A DNA stretch of 64,000 nt from DATBSK01 sp964501785 (GCA_964501785.1 CAZCUD010000010.1:74140-138139), one strand, 5' to 3'; shown: positions 41,932 through 50,024, counted from the stretch's first letter. A program made the numbers and translations. Notes: generated by a model not told the origin, from the letters alone.

Positions 41932-43232
41932 TGCTCCGCCAGACGCCGATCGCCATGGCCGACGATGCACCGGCGCGACCGCGCCTGGGCCTGCGCGAGA
42001 ACTGGCGACAGTTCACGCTGCTCGTCGTCGTCAACGCGTTCGTCGGCGCGATGGTCGGCATCGAGCGCACGGTGCTCCCGCTGCTCGCCGACGAGGAGTT
42101 CGGGGTCGCCTCCGCGTCGGCGGCGCTGGCGTTCCTCGTCGCGTTCGGGATCACCAAGGCCTTCGCCAACCTCGCGGCCGGACACCTCGCCGACCGGTTC
42201 GGCCGCAAACGAGTGCTCGTCGCCGGCTGGATCGCGGCGTTGCCCGTCGCGCCGATGATCATCCTCGCCCCGTCATGGGGCTGGGTGGTCGCGGCCAACG
42301 TCTTCCTCGGCGTCAACCAGGGATTGGCATGGTCGACGACCGTCAACATGAAGATCGACCTCGCCGGGCCTCGCCGACGCGGCTTGGCGTTGGGCCTCAA
42401 CGAGGCCGCGGGCTACGGCGCGGTCGCGCTTGCCGCGGCGGTGACCGGTCTGATCGCCGCCTCGTACGGCCCGACGCCGTGGCCATGGGTGATGGGCATC
42501 GGAATCTCGCTGGTGGGCCTCGTGCTGTCGATCGCGTTCGTGCGCGAGACCCACGGACACGCCCGAGAAGAGGCGCGCCTGCACCATCGAAGCGAAGGCG
42601 ACGAAGCGCCCCGATTCCGAGAGACGTTCGCGACCACGACGTGGCGCGATCCGTCCCTGTCGGCAGTCAGTCAGGCCGGCCTGGTCAACAACCTCAACGA
42701 CGCGCTCGTCTGGGGACTCGTCCCGCTCTACCTCGCCACGCAGGGACTGTCGGTCGGGCGCATCGGAGCCGTGGCAGCGACGTATCCCGCCGCCTGGGGG
42801 ATCGCGCAGCTCGGGACCGGCGCATGGTCCGATCGCGTCGGACGCAAACCACTGATCGTCGCCGGACTCGCGCTCCAAGCCGTCGGCATCGCCGGCCTTG
42901 CCGCAGCCGACGGATTCGTCGGCTGGCTGATCTGCGCACTCGTGATGGGACTCGGCACCGCGATGGTGTATCCGACGTTGATCGCGGCGATCGGCGACCG
43001 CGCGCACCCAGCATGGCGCGCATCGGCGGTGGGCGTGTACCGCCTCTGGCGCGACCTCGGCTACGCGGTGGGTGGACTCGTCGTCGGCATTGTCGCCGAC
43101 GCAGTCGATGACCGTTTCGCGATCGTCACCGTGGCCGCGCTCACCGCGCTGTCCGCGTTCGTCGTGCTACTTCGGATGCGAGAGACGCTGGCGCCACGAT
43201 CGGCGAGCGCCGAGGACGCGCCGGTCGACTGA
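41931..43232 (+). CDS. Major facilitator superfamily transporter
   Basis: 433 residues; ATG overlaps the preceding stop by one base. About twelve transmembrane helices are visible. The A-motif between helices 2 and 3 is GHLADRFGRKRVLVAGW and its counterpart in the second half is GAWSDRVGRKPLIVAGL. A basic, His-rich loop of about 35 residues (GHAREEARLHHRSEGDEAPR) separates the halves. As the last gene of the sulfur cassette it may export a product such as a sulfur oxyanion or methylated compound; this is inferred from position. Confidence 0.87.
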   Translation: MLRQTPIAMADDAPARPRLGLRENWRQFTLLVVVNAFVGAMVGIERTVLPLLADEEFGVASASAALAFLVAFGITKAFANLAAGHLADRFGRKRVLVAGWIAALPVAPMIILAPSWGWVVAANVFLGVNQGLAWSTTVNMKIDLAGPRRRGLALGLNEAAGYGAVALAAAVTGLIAASYGPTPWPWVMGIGISLVGLVLSIAFVRETHGHAREEARLHHRSEGDEAPRFRETFATTTWRDPSLSAVSQAGLVNNLNDALVWGLVPLYLATQGLSVGRIGAVAATYPAAWGIAQLGTGAWSDRVGRKPLIVAGLALQAVGIAGLAAADGFVGWLICALVMGLGTAMVYPTLIAAIGDRAHPAWRASAVGVYRLWRDLGYAVGGLVVGIVADAVDDRFAIVTVAALTALSAFVVLLRMRETLAPRSASAEDAPVD

Positions 43233-43238
43233 GCGAGC

Positions 43239-43607
43239 TCAGCAGGCGTCGCCCGCGGCGTCGCACACGCAGAACTCGTTGCCCTCGGGATCCTGCATGA
43301 GGATCCAGTTGCTGCCGTGCTCCGCAAGCGCGTCCGCACGCACGCGCTGCGCACCGAGTCCGGCCAGGCGCGAGGCCTCGGCCTCGATGTCCGGGGTGTG
43401 GATGTCGAGATGCATCCGCAGCTTCGTCGCCTTCGCCTCGGGCACCCGCTGCAACAGCAGCTGAGGACCCGACTCGCCTCCTGCGGGGAGGAGGAGGCGA
43501 TAGCTGCCGGCCGCACCGACGTCCACGTAGCCCAACGCCGGCGCCCAGAACTGGGCCAACCGATCAGGATCCGCGCAGTCGAGCACCAGACCGATCTTCG
43601 CCGTCAC
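43239..43607 (-). CDS. VOC-family (glyoxalase-like) protein
   Basis: 122 residues, one VOC domain: IGLVLDCADPDRLAQFWAPA, HLDIHTPDIEAEASRLAGLG and ILMQDPEGNEFCVCD. The form is that of actinobacterial glyoxalase-like proteins with unknown ligands; some bind antibiotics or other small molecules. A final cysteine-rich tail (FCVCDAAGDAC) is a little unusual. It converges with the MFS gene (6-bp gap) and diverges from merR. Confidence 0.8.
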   Translation of the reverse strand: MTAKIGLVLDCADPDRLAQFWAPALGYVDVGAAGSYRLLLPAGGESGPQLLLQRVPEAKATKLRMHLDIHTPDIEAEASRLAGLGAQRVRADALAEHGSNWILMQDPEGNEFCVCDAAGDAC

Positions 43608-43669
43608 GCCGCCATCGTCCCACGCGGGAAGCGGCTACCGACGCGGACGCGCACGCCAAAAATACAGTA

Positions 43670-43700
43670 TTGACCGTTACGGTAATAACCGTCACAATAG
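43670..43700 (+). promoter_or_regulatory. MerR-type promoter with 19-bp spacer and dyad
   Basis: TTGACC (-35) and CAATAG (-10) are separated by 19 bp, the long spacer typical of MerR-regulated promoters. The spacer region holds the imperfect dyad GACCGTTA-CGGTAA-TAACCGTC (7 of 8 pairs). It lies just upstream of the MerR gene, consistent with autoregulation. Confidence 0.65.
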
Positions 43701-43710
43701 GGCCGTGGTC

Positions 43711-44466
43711 ATGGAGGCGAACACCGCCCACGCCGACGGCGAGGCCGTCGAGGTGCTGACCGTCGACGAGCTGGCAGCCCGGGTCGGCCTCCCGGTGCGC
43801 ACGATCCGCGAGTACCAGACGATGGGCCTGCTCCCGCCGCCCGCACGGCGAGGACGGGTCGGCATCTACGGGCCCGGTCACGTCGCTCGCCTCGAGCTGA
43901 TCGGTCGACTCCAAGCGCGCGGCTACTCCCTCGCGGGCATCCGCGATCTCCTCCACGCGTGGCGCGAGGGCGCCGACCTCAGCGAGGTTCTCGGCCTGCG
44001 CGCCGACGAGCTTGTGCACGTCGAGGAACCCGGGGCACCTGTGACGGCCGGCCAGCTCGCCCGCGCGCTCCCGGGGCTCATCCCTGAGCACCGCGACGAG
44101 CTCCTCGCCACGGGCGTCGTCGAAGTGGGGAGCGGCGACACCTACTGCGTGCCGAGCCCGTCACTGCTCCAGCTCGGCGCCGACGCGCTGCACCTCGGCT
44201 ACGCCCCCGAAGCCGTGCTGGGCCTCTTGCGTGCGCTGCGCCGAGCTGCCGACACCGTCGCCGATGCCGCGCTCGAAGCGATCGGCGAATTCCCTCCGCA
44301 GGCCGATGCCGGCGAGCTCCTCGCCTTCGCTACGCGTGCACGAGGGTTGCTCGCGCACGGCACCGGCCGACTCGCGATCCACACCCTCGGTGCCCGGCTC
44401 GGCATCACCGACGAAGAGCAGGTCACCGACGGACTCCGTCGGCTCCTGGAAGGAAGCCACCCATGA
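43711..44466 (+). CDS. MerR-family transcriptional regulator
   Basis: 251 residues from ATG 43711; GTG 43705 would add two. N-terminal MerR helix-turn-helix: LTVDELAARVGLPVRTIREY, QTMGLLPPPARRGRVGIYG, LELIGRLQARGYSLAGIRDL. The effector domain is long (about 170 residues) and lacks the metal-binding cysteines of classic MerR, CueR or ZntR; only one cysteine (TYCVPSP) is seen. Its stop overlaps the ATG of a methyltransferase, so the two form an operon under the promoter at 43670. Confidence 0.88.
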   Translation: MEANTAHADGEAVEVLTVDELAARVGLPVRTIREYQTMGLLPPPARRGRVGIYGPGHVARLELIGRLQARGYSLAGIRDLLHAWREGADLSEVLGLRADELVHVEEPGAPVTAGQLARALPGLIPEHRDELLATGVVEVGSGDTYCVPSPSLLQLGADALHLGYAPEAVLGLLRALRRAADTVADAALEAIGEFPPQADAGELLAFATRARGLLAHGTGRLAIHTLGARLGITDEEQVTDGLRRLLEGSHP

Positions 44467-45362
44467 CCGACGTGGTCCGCGAACCCGGCTCGGTCGTGCA
44501 CGGTGACGAGCTGTGCATCCGCGATCCCGCCGGCGCCGACCGCGCCGCCATCCCGACCACCGATGCCGACCACTCGCCACCCGAGGATCCCGACGGCGCC
44601 GACCGCATGCTCGCCCCCGTCGGCGACACTCTCCTCGCGGCCGCGGCGCTCGAGACCGGCGAGCACGTCCTCGACATCGGATGCGGCGCCGGCGCCACCG
44701 CACTGCTCGCCGCCGAGGCAGTCGGATCGCACGGAAGCGTGCACGCGGTCGACGTCACCCCCGAGATGCTCGACATCGCGCGTGCACGCGCCTCATCGGC
44801 GGGTCTCGACGGTGTCACCTTCGTCGAAGCCGATGCTCAGACCGACGAGCTACCCGGCCCGGCCGACGTCGCCATCAGCCGCTTCGGCACCATGTTCTTC
44901 GACGACCCGGTCGCCGCCTTCACCAACCTCCGACGCGCGCTCGCGCCGGGCGGCCGCCTCTGCATCGCGACCTGGCAGCCACTCGAGACCAACGCGTGGC
45001 TCGTCATCCCCGGCGCCGCCCTGCTCCACTGGATCGAGCTCCCCGCGACCGACGGCCCAGGACCAGGCATGTTCTCCCAGTCCGACCCCACTGTCGTCGA
45101 GAGCACGCTCAGCGACGCCGGGTACCGCGACATCACTGTGCAACCGGTGAAGCTCGCGCTCACCCTCGGCCACGACCCCGACGCCGCGCTCGCACGACTC
45201 CTCGACACCGGCGTCGGCCGCGCCGCCATCGCGGCGGTCCCCGACGGGGCACGCCCCGAAGCCCTCGATGCCGTGCGCGCGGCGCTCGCCGACCACAGCG
45301 GGCCAGGGGGAGTCCAGGTCGGAGCGGCGATCCTTCTCTCCACCGCCACTCGCGAGTCCTGA
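44463..45362 (+). CDS. SAM-dependent methyltransferase (class I)
   Basis: 299 residues, ATG overlapping the merR stop. SAM motif I is HVLDIGCGAGATALLAAEAV and motif II VHAVDVTPEMLDIARARA; post-motif is ISRFGTMFFDDPVAAFTNL, followed by RALAPGGRLCIATWQPLETN. It is similar to UbiE/COQ5-type and small-molecule methyltransferases. Its target is unknown; translational coupling to MerR suggests detoxification of the compound sensed by that regulator. Confidence 0.85.
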   Translation: MTDVVREPGSVVHGDELCIRDPAGADRAAIPTTDADHSPPEDPDGADRMLAPVGDTLLAAAALETGEHVLDIGCGAGATALLAAEAVGSHGSVHAVDVTPEMLDIARARASSAGLDGVTFVEADAQTDELPGPADVAISRFGTMFFDDPVAAFTNLRRALAPGGRLCIATWQPLETNAWLVIPGAALLHWIELPATDGPGPGMFSQSDPTVVESTLSDAGYRDITVQPVKLALTLGHDPDAALARLLDTGVGRAAIAAVPDGARPEALDAVRAALADHSGPGGVQVGAAILLSTATRES

Positions 45363-45469
45363 GCCGAGCCCGGTGCCTTGAGTCGGCGCCCCCACGTTGG
45401 CGCATCGGCCCCACTTGCCGGTCCAGCCCCTCGAGCACTCGGCGAGCCATGTCCTAGAGTGCGCTTACT

Positions 45470-45490
45470 ACTACGATACGTAGTCGTCCC
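45470..45490 (+). promoter_or_regulatory. ACTACGACA-type dyad, site a (NlpC/P60 gene)
   Basis: ACTACGATA-CGT-AGTCGTCCC, which also contains the perfect inner repeat ACTACG-ATA-CGTAGT. It lies 16 bp upstream of the hydrolase ATG at 45506 and is one of eight related sites. Confidence 0.65.
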
Positions 45491-45505
45491 CCCTGAGGAG
45501 CACCG

Positions 45506-46549
45506 ATGGCGCTTCGTGGCCTCACACGTCCTCTTGTCGCTGGCGCGCTCGTGCTCGGCGCGGCCGTGAGCGGCGCATCGTCATCCATCGGCGGCGTCGC
45601 AGTGGCCGCGCCGATCGACGACCTCCGAGCACAGGCCCAAGCGCTCGAAGCGAAGATCGCGTCGAACGGAACGGAGATCGCGGCACTCGGGGAGCAGCTC
45701 AACGCCGCGCAGCTCCAGCTCGACGAAGCGCAATCGAAGGTCGACGACGCCGAGGTGAGGATCGAGCAGACGAGACGAGAAGTCGTCCGTCTGGAGGACC
45801 TCGTCGATCGCCGCGCCGTCTCGATCTATCAGTCGGCCGGACTCGCCAACCCCCTCGTGATCTTCGAGGTCGAGAACGCGACGGAAGCAAGCACGCGGCT
45901 CAAGTACGGCGAGATCGCGACTCGTCGCGACAACCAGCTGCTGCGCGACCTCGCCGCGGCACGCAAGGACCTCGACGTGCAGCGAGCCGAAGCGACGACC
46001 GAGCAGCGTCATGCGGCCGCTGAGCGCGACCGACTCACCCAAGCGAAGGCAGACGCCGACGCTGCAGCCGCGGAGCAGCGAGCGCTCCTCGATCAGGTCG
46101 AGGGACGCCTCGGCGAGCTCGTTCGCGAGGAACAGCAACGGCGTGCCGCGACCACGACGCCGGCCGCCGGCAAGAGCACCTGGTCGGGTCCAGTGCCGAA
46201 CCCGAGCGGTGGCGCAGCTGCAGCGGTCGCGTTCGCACAAGCGCAGCTCGGCAAGCCGTACGAGTACGCCGCCTCCGGTCCCGACACGTATGACTGCTCG
46301 GGGCTCACGATGCGCGCCTGGCAGGCCGGTGGTCTGTCCTTGCCGCACTACTCGGGTGCCCAGGCCGCGATGTTCCCGAGAGTCCCGCTCGACCAGCTTG
46401 CACCCGGCGATCTGATCACGACGAGCAGCTGGCCGGCTCACATCGGGATCTGGGTCGGCGGGGGCTTCATCCACGCCACGCACACGGGCGATGTCATCCG
46501 CTACGTGAGCGGCAGCGCCTCCGTCGTCGACGCCGTGCGGCCGGGGTGA
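45506..46549 (+). CDS. NlpC/P60 peptidoglycan hydrolase with coiled-coil N-terminus (RipA-like), copy 1
   Basis: 347 residues. A signal peptide (LTRPLVAGALVLGAAVSGAS) leads into a long coiled coil (about 35-215, LRAQAQALEAKIASNGTEIA onward). The NlpC/P60 catalytic domain then shows DTYDCSGLTMRAWQAGGLSL (Cys), SSWPAHIGIWVGGGFIHATH (His) and GDLITT. It cleaves D-Glu-mDAP stem-peptide bonds outside the membrane. The domain order matches mycobacterial RipA and the coiled coil probably gates activity. A close paralogue lies at 57785 in the neighbouring element. Confidence 0.92.
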   Translation: MALRGLTRPLVAGALVLGAAVSGASSSIGGVAVAAPIDDLRAQAQALEAKIASNGTEIAALGEQLNAAQLQLDEAQSKVDDAEVRIEQTRREVVRLEDLVDRRAVSIYQSAGLANPLVIFEVENATEASTRLKYGEIATRRDNQLLRDLAAARKDLDVQRAEATTEQRHAAAERDRLTQAKADADAAAAEQRALLDQVEGRLGELVREEQQRRAATTTPAAGKSTWSGPVPNPSGGAAAAVAFAQAQLGKPYEYAASGPDTYDCSGLTMRAWQAGGLSLPHYSGAQAAMFPRVPLDQLAPGDLITTSSWPAHIGIWVGGGFIHATHTGDVIRYVSGSASVVDAVRPG

Positions 46550-46561
46550 CTCCTACGACGG

Positions 46562-46599
46562 ATCGCGTGTGTCGCTGGTCGACCGTCGACCCGCGCGAT
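46562..46599. terminator. Hairpin between convergent NlpC/P60 and TetR genes
   Basis: Inner stem GGTCGA-CCG-TCGACC with outer arms ATCGCG and CGCGAT. It lies 13 bp after the hydrolase stop and before the 3' end of the minus-strand TetR gene. Confidence 0.45.
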
Positions 46600-46641
46600 G
46601 GGTGAGGCAGCTGGAGTGGGTCGTGGTGCACGGGTTCGCAG

Positions 46642-47208
46642 TCACGTGACGTCACGAATGGCACCCAGTACGAGCGATACGAGGCGGTCAGCGGCTCGCT
46701 GCGTCCTGACGTGCGCTGCGCCATCGAGAGCGTGGACGCAGAAGTTCGCGAGCTCCTTCGGAGACACGTCGGTACGGATGCCGGCTGTCGTGGCGGAGTC
46801 GGCGATCATCGCGGCGACGAATCCGAGCAACCTGCGTCGTGCGTGGGCGACGTGGGCACCGCTGTGGAGCTCTGCAGCCAGCTCCGTTCCGTGGTGGGCA
46901 CGGCGGATGCGCGCGTAGGCGGTCAGCACCGCCTCGACCTGCAACGTGGGATCGGTGGTGTCGCGGATCTCCTCGAGCATCGCCAAGTGGTGTGAGATCT
47001 GACGCTCGTGCCATGCGATGAGGATCTCGTATGCCGTCTTCTGCTTGAAAAAAAAAGTAGCCCGGCCGATGCCGGTCTCGTCGGCGATGCGGGACATCGT
47101 CGCGGCGCCCCGGCCGTATTCGGCAACGAGCGCAGCGGTTGCGACGAGAGTGGCGTCTCGGACGGCGCGTCGGTGCTCGTCGATCGTCTCCGTCCAGAGC
47201 CGCGGCAT
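46642..47208 (-). CDS. TetR-family regulator, interrupted by sequencing-adapter sequence
   Basis: 188 residues from ATG 47208. The helix-turn-helix starts normally (ATLVATAALVAEYGRGAATM, SRIADETGIGRATF) and the ligand domain continues (LIAWHERQISHHLAMLEEIR). Between them FFKQKTAYEI replaces the usual YKYFP/Y.HF recognition-helix end. That peptide is encoded by an Illumina P7 adapter plus poly-A (47024-47056 on the plus strand), so about eleven codons are artefactual although the frame stays open. The real protein is a TetR regulator diverging from two small membrane-protein genes. Confidence 0.8.
   Translation of the reverse strand: MPRLWTETIDEHRRAVRDATLVATAALVAEYGRGAATMSRIADETGIGRATFFFKQKTAYEILIAWHERQISHHLAMLEEIRDTTDPTLQVEAVLTAYARIRRAHHGTELAAELHSGAHVAHARRRLLGFVAAMIADSATTAGIRTDVSPKELANFCVHALDGAAHVRTQRAADRLVSLVLGAIRDVT
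47024..47056 (+). other. Embedded Illumina P7 adapter sequence with 9-base poly-A (assembly artefact)
   Basis: The 24 bases at 47024-47047 begin ATCTCGTATGCCGTC and end TTCTGCTTG, matching the P7 adapter end as generally known, followed by nine A residues. The reverse complement encodes the artefact peptide FFKQKTAYEI inside the TetR gene. A run of nine A in this GC-rich DNA is otherwise unseen in the window. Confidence 0.9.
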
Positions 47209-47233
47209 GCCGTCAGCGTACGGATCGTCGTGA

Positions 47234-47272
47234 TACGAGACAAGCGTCTTGACATAGACAGACTGTCTCGTA
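47234..47272. promoter_or_regulatory. TetR operator/promoter region
   Basis: Two nested inverted repeats: TACGAGACA pairs with TGTCTCGTA (9 bp, 21-bp gap), and AGACAG-A-CTGTCT lies within (47256-47268). A TTGACA at 47249 and TAAAAA at 47271 give a plus-strand promoter overlapping them. It separates the TetR gene from the small membrane-protein genes. Confidence 0.7.
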
Positions 47273-47311
47273 AAAATGCCGGCACGCCGTTCGGGTTCGA
47301 GAGGACATGCG

Positions 47312-47461
47312 ATGGCACGAGAAGCGCAGGCCGCCACGCCACCGAGAGGTGCGATGCCCCGCTGGGTGAAGGTGCTCGGAGTCGTCGCGCTCGTCGTGAT
47401 CGTCATCGTCGTCGTGATGCTGCTCGTCGGCGGCGATCACGGGCCCGGACGGCACACGTGA
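47312..47461 (+). CDS. Small single-helix membrane protein
   Basis: 49 residues from ATG 47312; an ATG at 47276 would give 61. It has a short basic N-terminus (MPRWVKV), one transmembrane helix (VLGVVALVVIVIVVVMLLVG) and a His-containing tail (GGDHGPGRHT). Similar short proteins with HG-rich tails precede DUF2269-like membrane proteins in other actinobacteria, but I cannot name the family. It lies 2 bp before the next membrane-protein gene and shares the TetR-controlled promoter. Confidence 0.6.
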   Translation: MAREAQAATPPRGAMPRWVKVLGVVALVVIVIVVVMLLVGGDHGPGRHT

Positions 47462-47463
47462 CG

Positions 47464-47973
47464 ATGAGCCCCGGTGTTCGGAAGGCGGCCCTCTGCGTGC
47501 ACGTGATGACGAGCGTCGGGTGGATGGGCGCAGTGGGGGTCTTCTTGTCCTTGGCGATTGCAGGACTGGGGAGCGACGATCACGCGACGGTTCGGAGCTC
47601 GTACGTAGCGATGGACACGGCGACGAGGTACGTCATCGTCCCCCTCGCGATCGCCGCTGTGGTGACCGGAGTCGTGCAATCCCTCGGGACGACCTGGGGG
47701 TTGGTCCGCCACTATTGGGTGGTCCTGAAGCTCGTCATCAGCGTCCTCGCGGCGGTCGTGTTGTTGCTCCAGGTCTCGACGATCAGCCGGCTCGCGGATT
47801 CGGCCCGCGGGCGACTCGGTGCGGAGCAGCTACAGGGCGACCGGGCATCGATGGTGCTGCACGCGGGGGTCGGCCTCGTCGTGCTCACGGTGCCGATGGC
47901 ACTGTCGATCTTCAAGCCCCGAGGAGTGACGCCGCTCGGGCGCAAGAAGGAGCCGGTCGCAGCAGCGGTCTGA
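47464..47973 (+). CDS. DUF2269-like integral membrane protein
   Basis: 169 residues from ATG 47464. About four transmembrane helices: AALCVHVMTSVGWMGAVGVF, YVIVPLAIAAVVTGVVQSLG, HYWVVLKLVISVLAAVVLLL and ASMVLHAGVGLVVLTVPMAL. Histidines near helix starts (CVHVM, RHYWV, VLHAG) could bind heme or metal. The layout resembles predicted integral membrane proteins of the DUF2269 type, role unknown. It forms an operon with the preceding 49-residue protein under the TetR operator. Confidence 0.7.
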   Translation: MSPGVRKAALCVHVMTSVGWMGAVGVFLSLAIAGLGSDDHATVRSSYVAMDTATRYVIVPLAIAAVVTGVVQSLGTTWGLVRHYWVVLKLVISVLAAVVLLLQVSTISRLADSARGRLGAEQLQGDRASMVLHAGVGLVVLTVPMALSIFKPRGVTPLGRKKEPVAAAV

Positions 47974-48024
47974 GCGTCGCGCGGGCCTGACCTGCAGTTC
48001 TGACGTGCCCAGTCGGCGCCGGTC

Positions 48025-48858
48025 TCAGCTTCTCGTCCAGCGTCTGGGGTCTGCGTCGTACTTCTCGACGCAGATCTGTGAGCAGAAGTAGAGCGTGCGG
48101 CCCGCGTCGTCTCGCGTTGCAGAGGCCCGGTCCTTGATGATCTCCATCCCACAGACCGGGTCGATCGCCGTGGCGAACGCGGAGGGGCGATCGCGCAGCT
48201 CGCCATCGGCAAGCCAGAGGAGACGGTCCGCCGCATCGGTGATGCGGTGATCGTGCGTGACGACGATCGCAGTCTTCGCGGTCTGTTCGACGATGTTCTG
48301 CAGGAGGTGCAGGACCTGGTAGCCGGATGCGGCGTCCAGGTTCGCGGTCGGCTCGTCCGCCAGGATCAGCTCCGGATCGTTCATGAGCGCGCGGGCGATG
48401 GCGACCCGCTGCTTCTCTCCTCCGGAGAGCTGGTCGGGTCGGTGATGCGCCCGCGAGCTGAGCGCGAACTGCTCGAGGAGCTCGTGTGCGCGGCGCCGCC
48501 GATCGTGGCGGTCGATGCCGGCAAGTGTCGCGGGGGCGGCAACGTTGTCGAGCGCGTCGAGCGCCCCGAGGAGGTTGAAGCTCTGGAAGATGAAGCCGAT
48601 GTGGTGGAGCCGGAGCTGGGCGAGCTGCGTGCGAGTGTGGTTCGCGAGGTTGCGGCCGGAGACGCTGATCGTCCCGCTGGTCGGCGTGAGCAATGCCCCG
48701 ATGAGCTGGAGGAGGGTGGTCTTCCCGGATCCCGAGGGACCCATGATGATTACCAGCTCGCCGCGAGCGACCTCGAGGTTGACCGCATCGACCGCGGTGA
48801 CGGTCGACCCGCCAGCGTGAAACTCCTTGGTCACGTCGACGAGACCGAGGACGCTCAC
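48025..48858 (-). CDS. ABC transporter ATPase (MacB/LolD-type) fused to a YHS metal-binding domain
   Basis: 277 residues from GTG 48858, which overlaps the permease stop. ATPase motifs: IIMGPSGSGKTTLLQLIGAL (Walker A), DQLSGGEKQRVAIARAL (signature), LILADEPTANLDAASG (Walker B), VVTHDH (H-loop). The C-terminal 50 residues hold a YHS/TRASH-like unit, DPVCGMEIIKDRA and TLYFCSQICVEKYDADP, with three to four cysteines suited to Cu or other soft metals. A YHS domain on a MacB-type ATPase is unusual and suggests metal-gated export. Confidence 0.88.
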   Translation of the reverse strand: MSVLGLVDVTKEFHAGGSTVTAVDAVNLEVARGELVIIMGPSGSGKTTLLQLIGALLTPTSGTISVSGRNLANHTRTQLAQLRLHHIGFIFQSFNLLGALDALDNVAAPATLAGIDRHDRRRRAHELLEQFALSSRAHHRPDQLSGGEKQRVAIARALMNDPELILADEPTANLDAASGYQVLHLLQNIVEQTAKTAIVVTHDHRITDAADRLLWLADGELRDRPSAFATAIDPVCGMEIIKDRASATRDDAGRTLYFCSQICVEKYDADPRRWTRS

Positions 48859-49961
48859 GCTGCGAACACCTCGCCGGGATCGATGCGAGTGATCCGCAAC
48901 AGTGGCAAGAGCGCGGCGACGAGCGCCATCACCGCGGTGAGCGCAGCGACGAGCGCGAGGTCTGCGATCCGGATCTCGGTGATGAACTGCGGAACCCACC
49001 GCTGCGAGACGGCGCGCCATGCGAGCGCGAGCACGAGCCCGACGATGAATCCGGCTGCCGCGGCGAGCAGCGCCTGGGTGGCGATCACCACGACGAGCTG
49101 CCGCGCTCTTGCTCCGAGCGCCTTCAGCATGCCGTACTCACGCCGTCGTTCGACGACGCTCGAGTAGATGACCAGGCCCACGACCGCGACGCCGACCACG
49201 AACGCGAGGACGAGGAGCACTCGCACGACCGGCAGGAACCCGGCGTTGATCGGTCGCTGGTTGACCTCGATGAGCTCGCCGGGATCCCGCACCTGCACGC
49301 GCGCATCGGCGCCGAGGGCCGCGCGGACCCCACGAGGATCGGCCCCGGGCTCGAGACGAACGAGCGCTGCGTTGTCGAAGTCCTTCAGGCCGAGCACCGC
49401 ACGCGCGGTCGCCTCGGTCGCGAAGGCGTACTGGAACATCACCAGGTCTCCGCCACGCGCGATCCCTTCCACGCTGAGATCCTGCATCCCGACCGTCATG
49501 TGGTCGCCGATGGAGAGGTCGTGCTCGCGGGCGAAGACCTCGTCGATGATCAGGCCGCGCGGGCCGACCTCGGCGGTTCCTTCGACGACTTCGCTCGGTC
49601 CGACGACCGGATCCTCCGGATCGAATCCGACCAGGTACACGACCGCGTCGGTGTCGTCGACCTGGGCCACGACCAGACGAGCGACGTAGGGCCGAACCGA
49701 GGCGACTCCGGGTGCTCGCTCCAGTTCCGAGCGCACCTCGAAGGGCAGGAGCGAGAAGGAGTGGAAGAAGTCAGCGGTGCCCGACTCGAGCACCCAGAGA
49801 TCCGCCCGAATCGACCCGAAGAAGTCCGAGACGCGGGTCTGATATGCGACGAACAGACCACGGATGAGGATGATCATCGCGACCGCGAACGCCACTCCAC
49901 CCACGGAGATCGCGAGGCGGACCCGCTCTCGAAGGAGGTTGCGCAACGCGAGACTGACCAC
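48855..49961 (-). CDS. ABC transporter permease (MacB/FtsX-type)
   Basis: 368 residues. An N-terminal helix (LAISVGGVAFAVAMIILIRG) precedes a periplasmic-type domain of about 220 residues (ADLWVLESGTADFFHSFSLL, GDHMTVGMQDLSVEG). Three C-terminal helices follow (VVRVLLVLAFVVGVAVVGLV, LLAAAAGFIVGLVLALAWRA, LVAALTAVMALVAALLPLLR). The FtsX signature YGMLKALGARARQLVVVI is clear. It pairs with the ATPase-YHS protein. The dyad at 49991 lies 30 bp upstream of its start. Confidence 0.9.
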   Translation of the reverse strand: MVSLALRNLLRERVRLAISVGGVAFAVAMIILIRGLFVAYQTRVSDFFGSIRADLWVLESGTADFFHSFSLLPFEVRSELERAPGVASVRPYVARLVVAQVDDTDAVVYLVGFDPEDPVVGPSEVVEGTAEVGPRGLIIDEVFAREHDLSIGDHMTVGMQDLSVEGIARGGDLVMFQYAFATEATARAVLGLKDFDNAALVRLEPGADPRGVRAALGADARVQVRDPGELIEVNQRPINAGFLPVVRVLLVLAFVVGVAVVGLVIYSSVVERRREYGMLKALGARARQLVVVIATQALLAAAAGFIVGLVLALAWRAVSQRWVPQFITEIRIADLALVAALTAVMALVAALLPLLRITRIDPGEVFAA

Positions 49962-49990
49962 GCGACTCCCCTGTCCCGACGTCTCGGCAG

Positions 49991-50011
49991 TCTACGACGT
50001 CTTGTAGTGCA
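49991..50011. promoter_or_regulatory. ACTACGACA-type dyad, site h (ABC exporter)
   Basis: TCTACGACG-TCT-TGTAGTGCA, 30 bp upstream of the permease start on the minus strand and 14 bp before a small plus-strand reading frame at 50025. Confidence 0.55.
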
Positions 50012-50024
50012 ACCGGCGCTGCTC

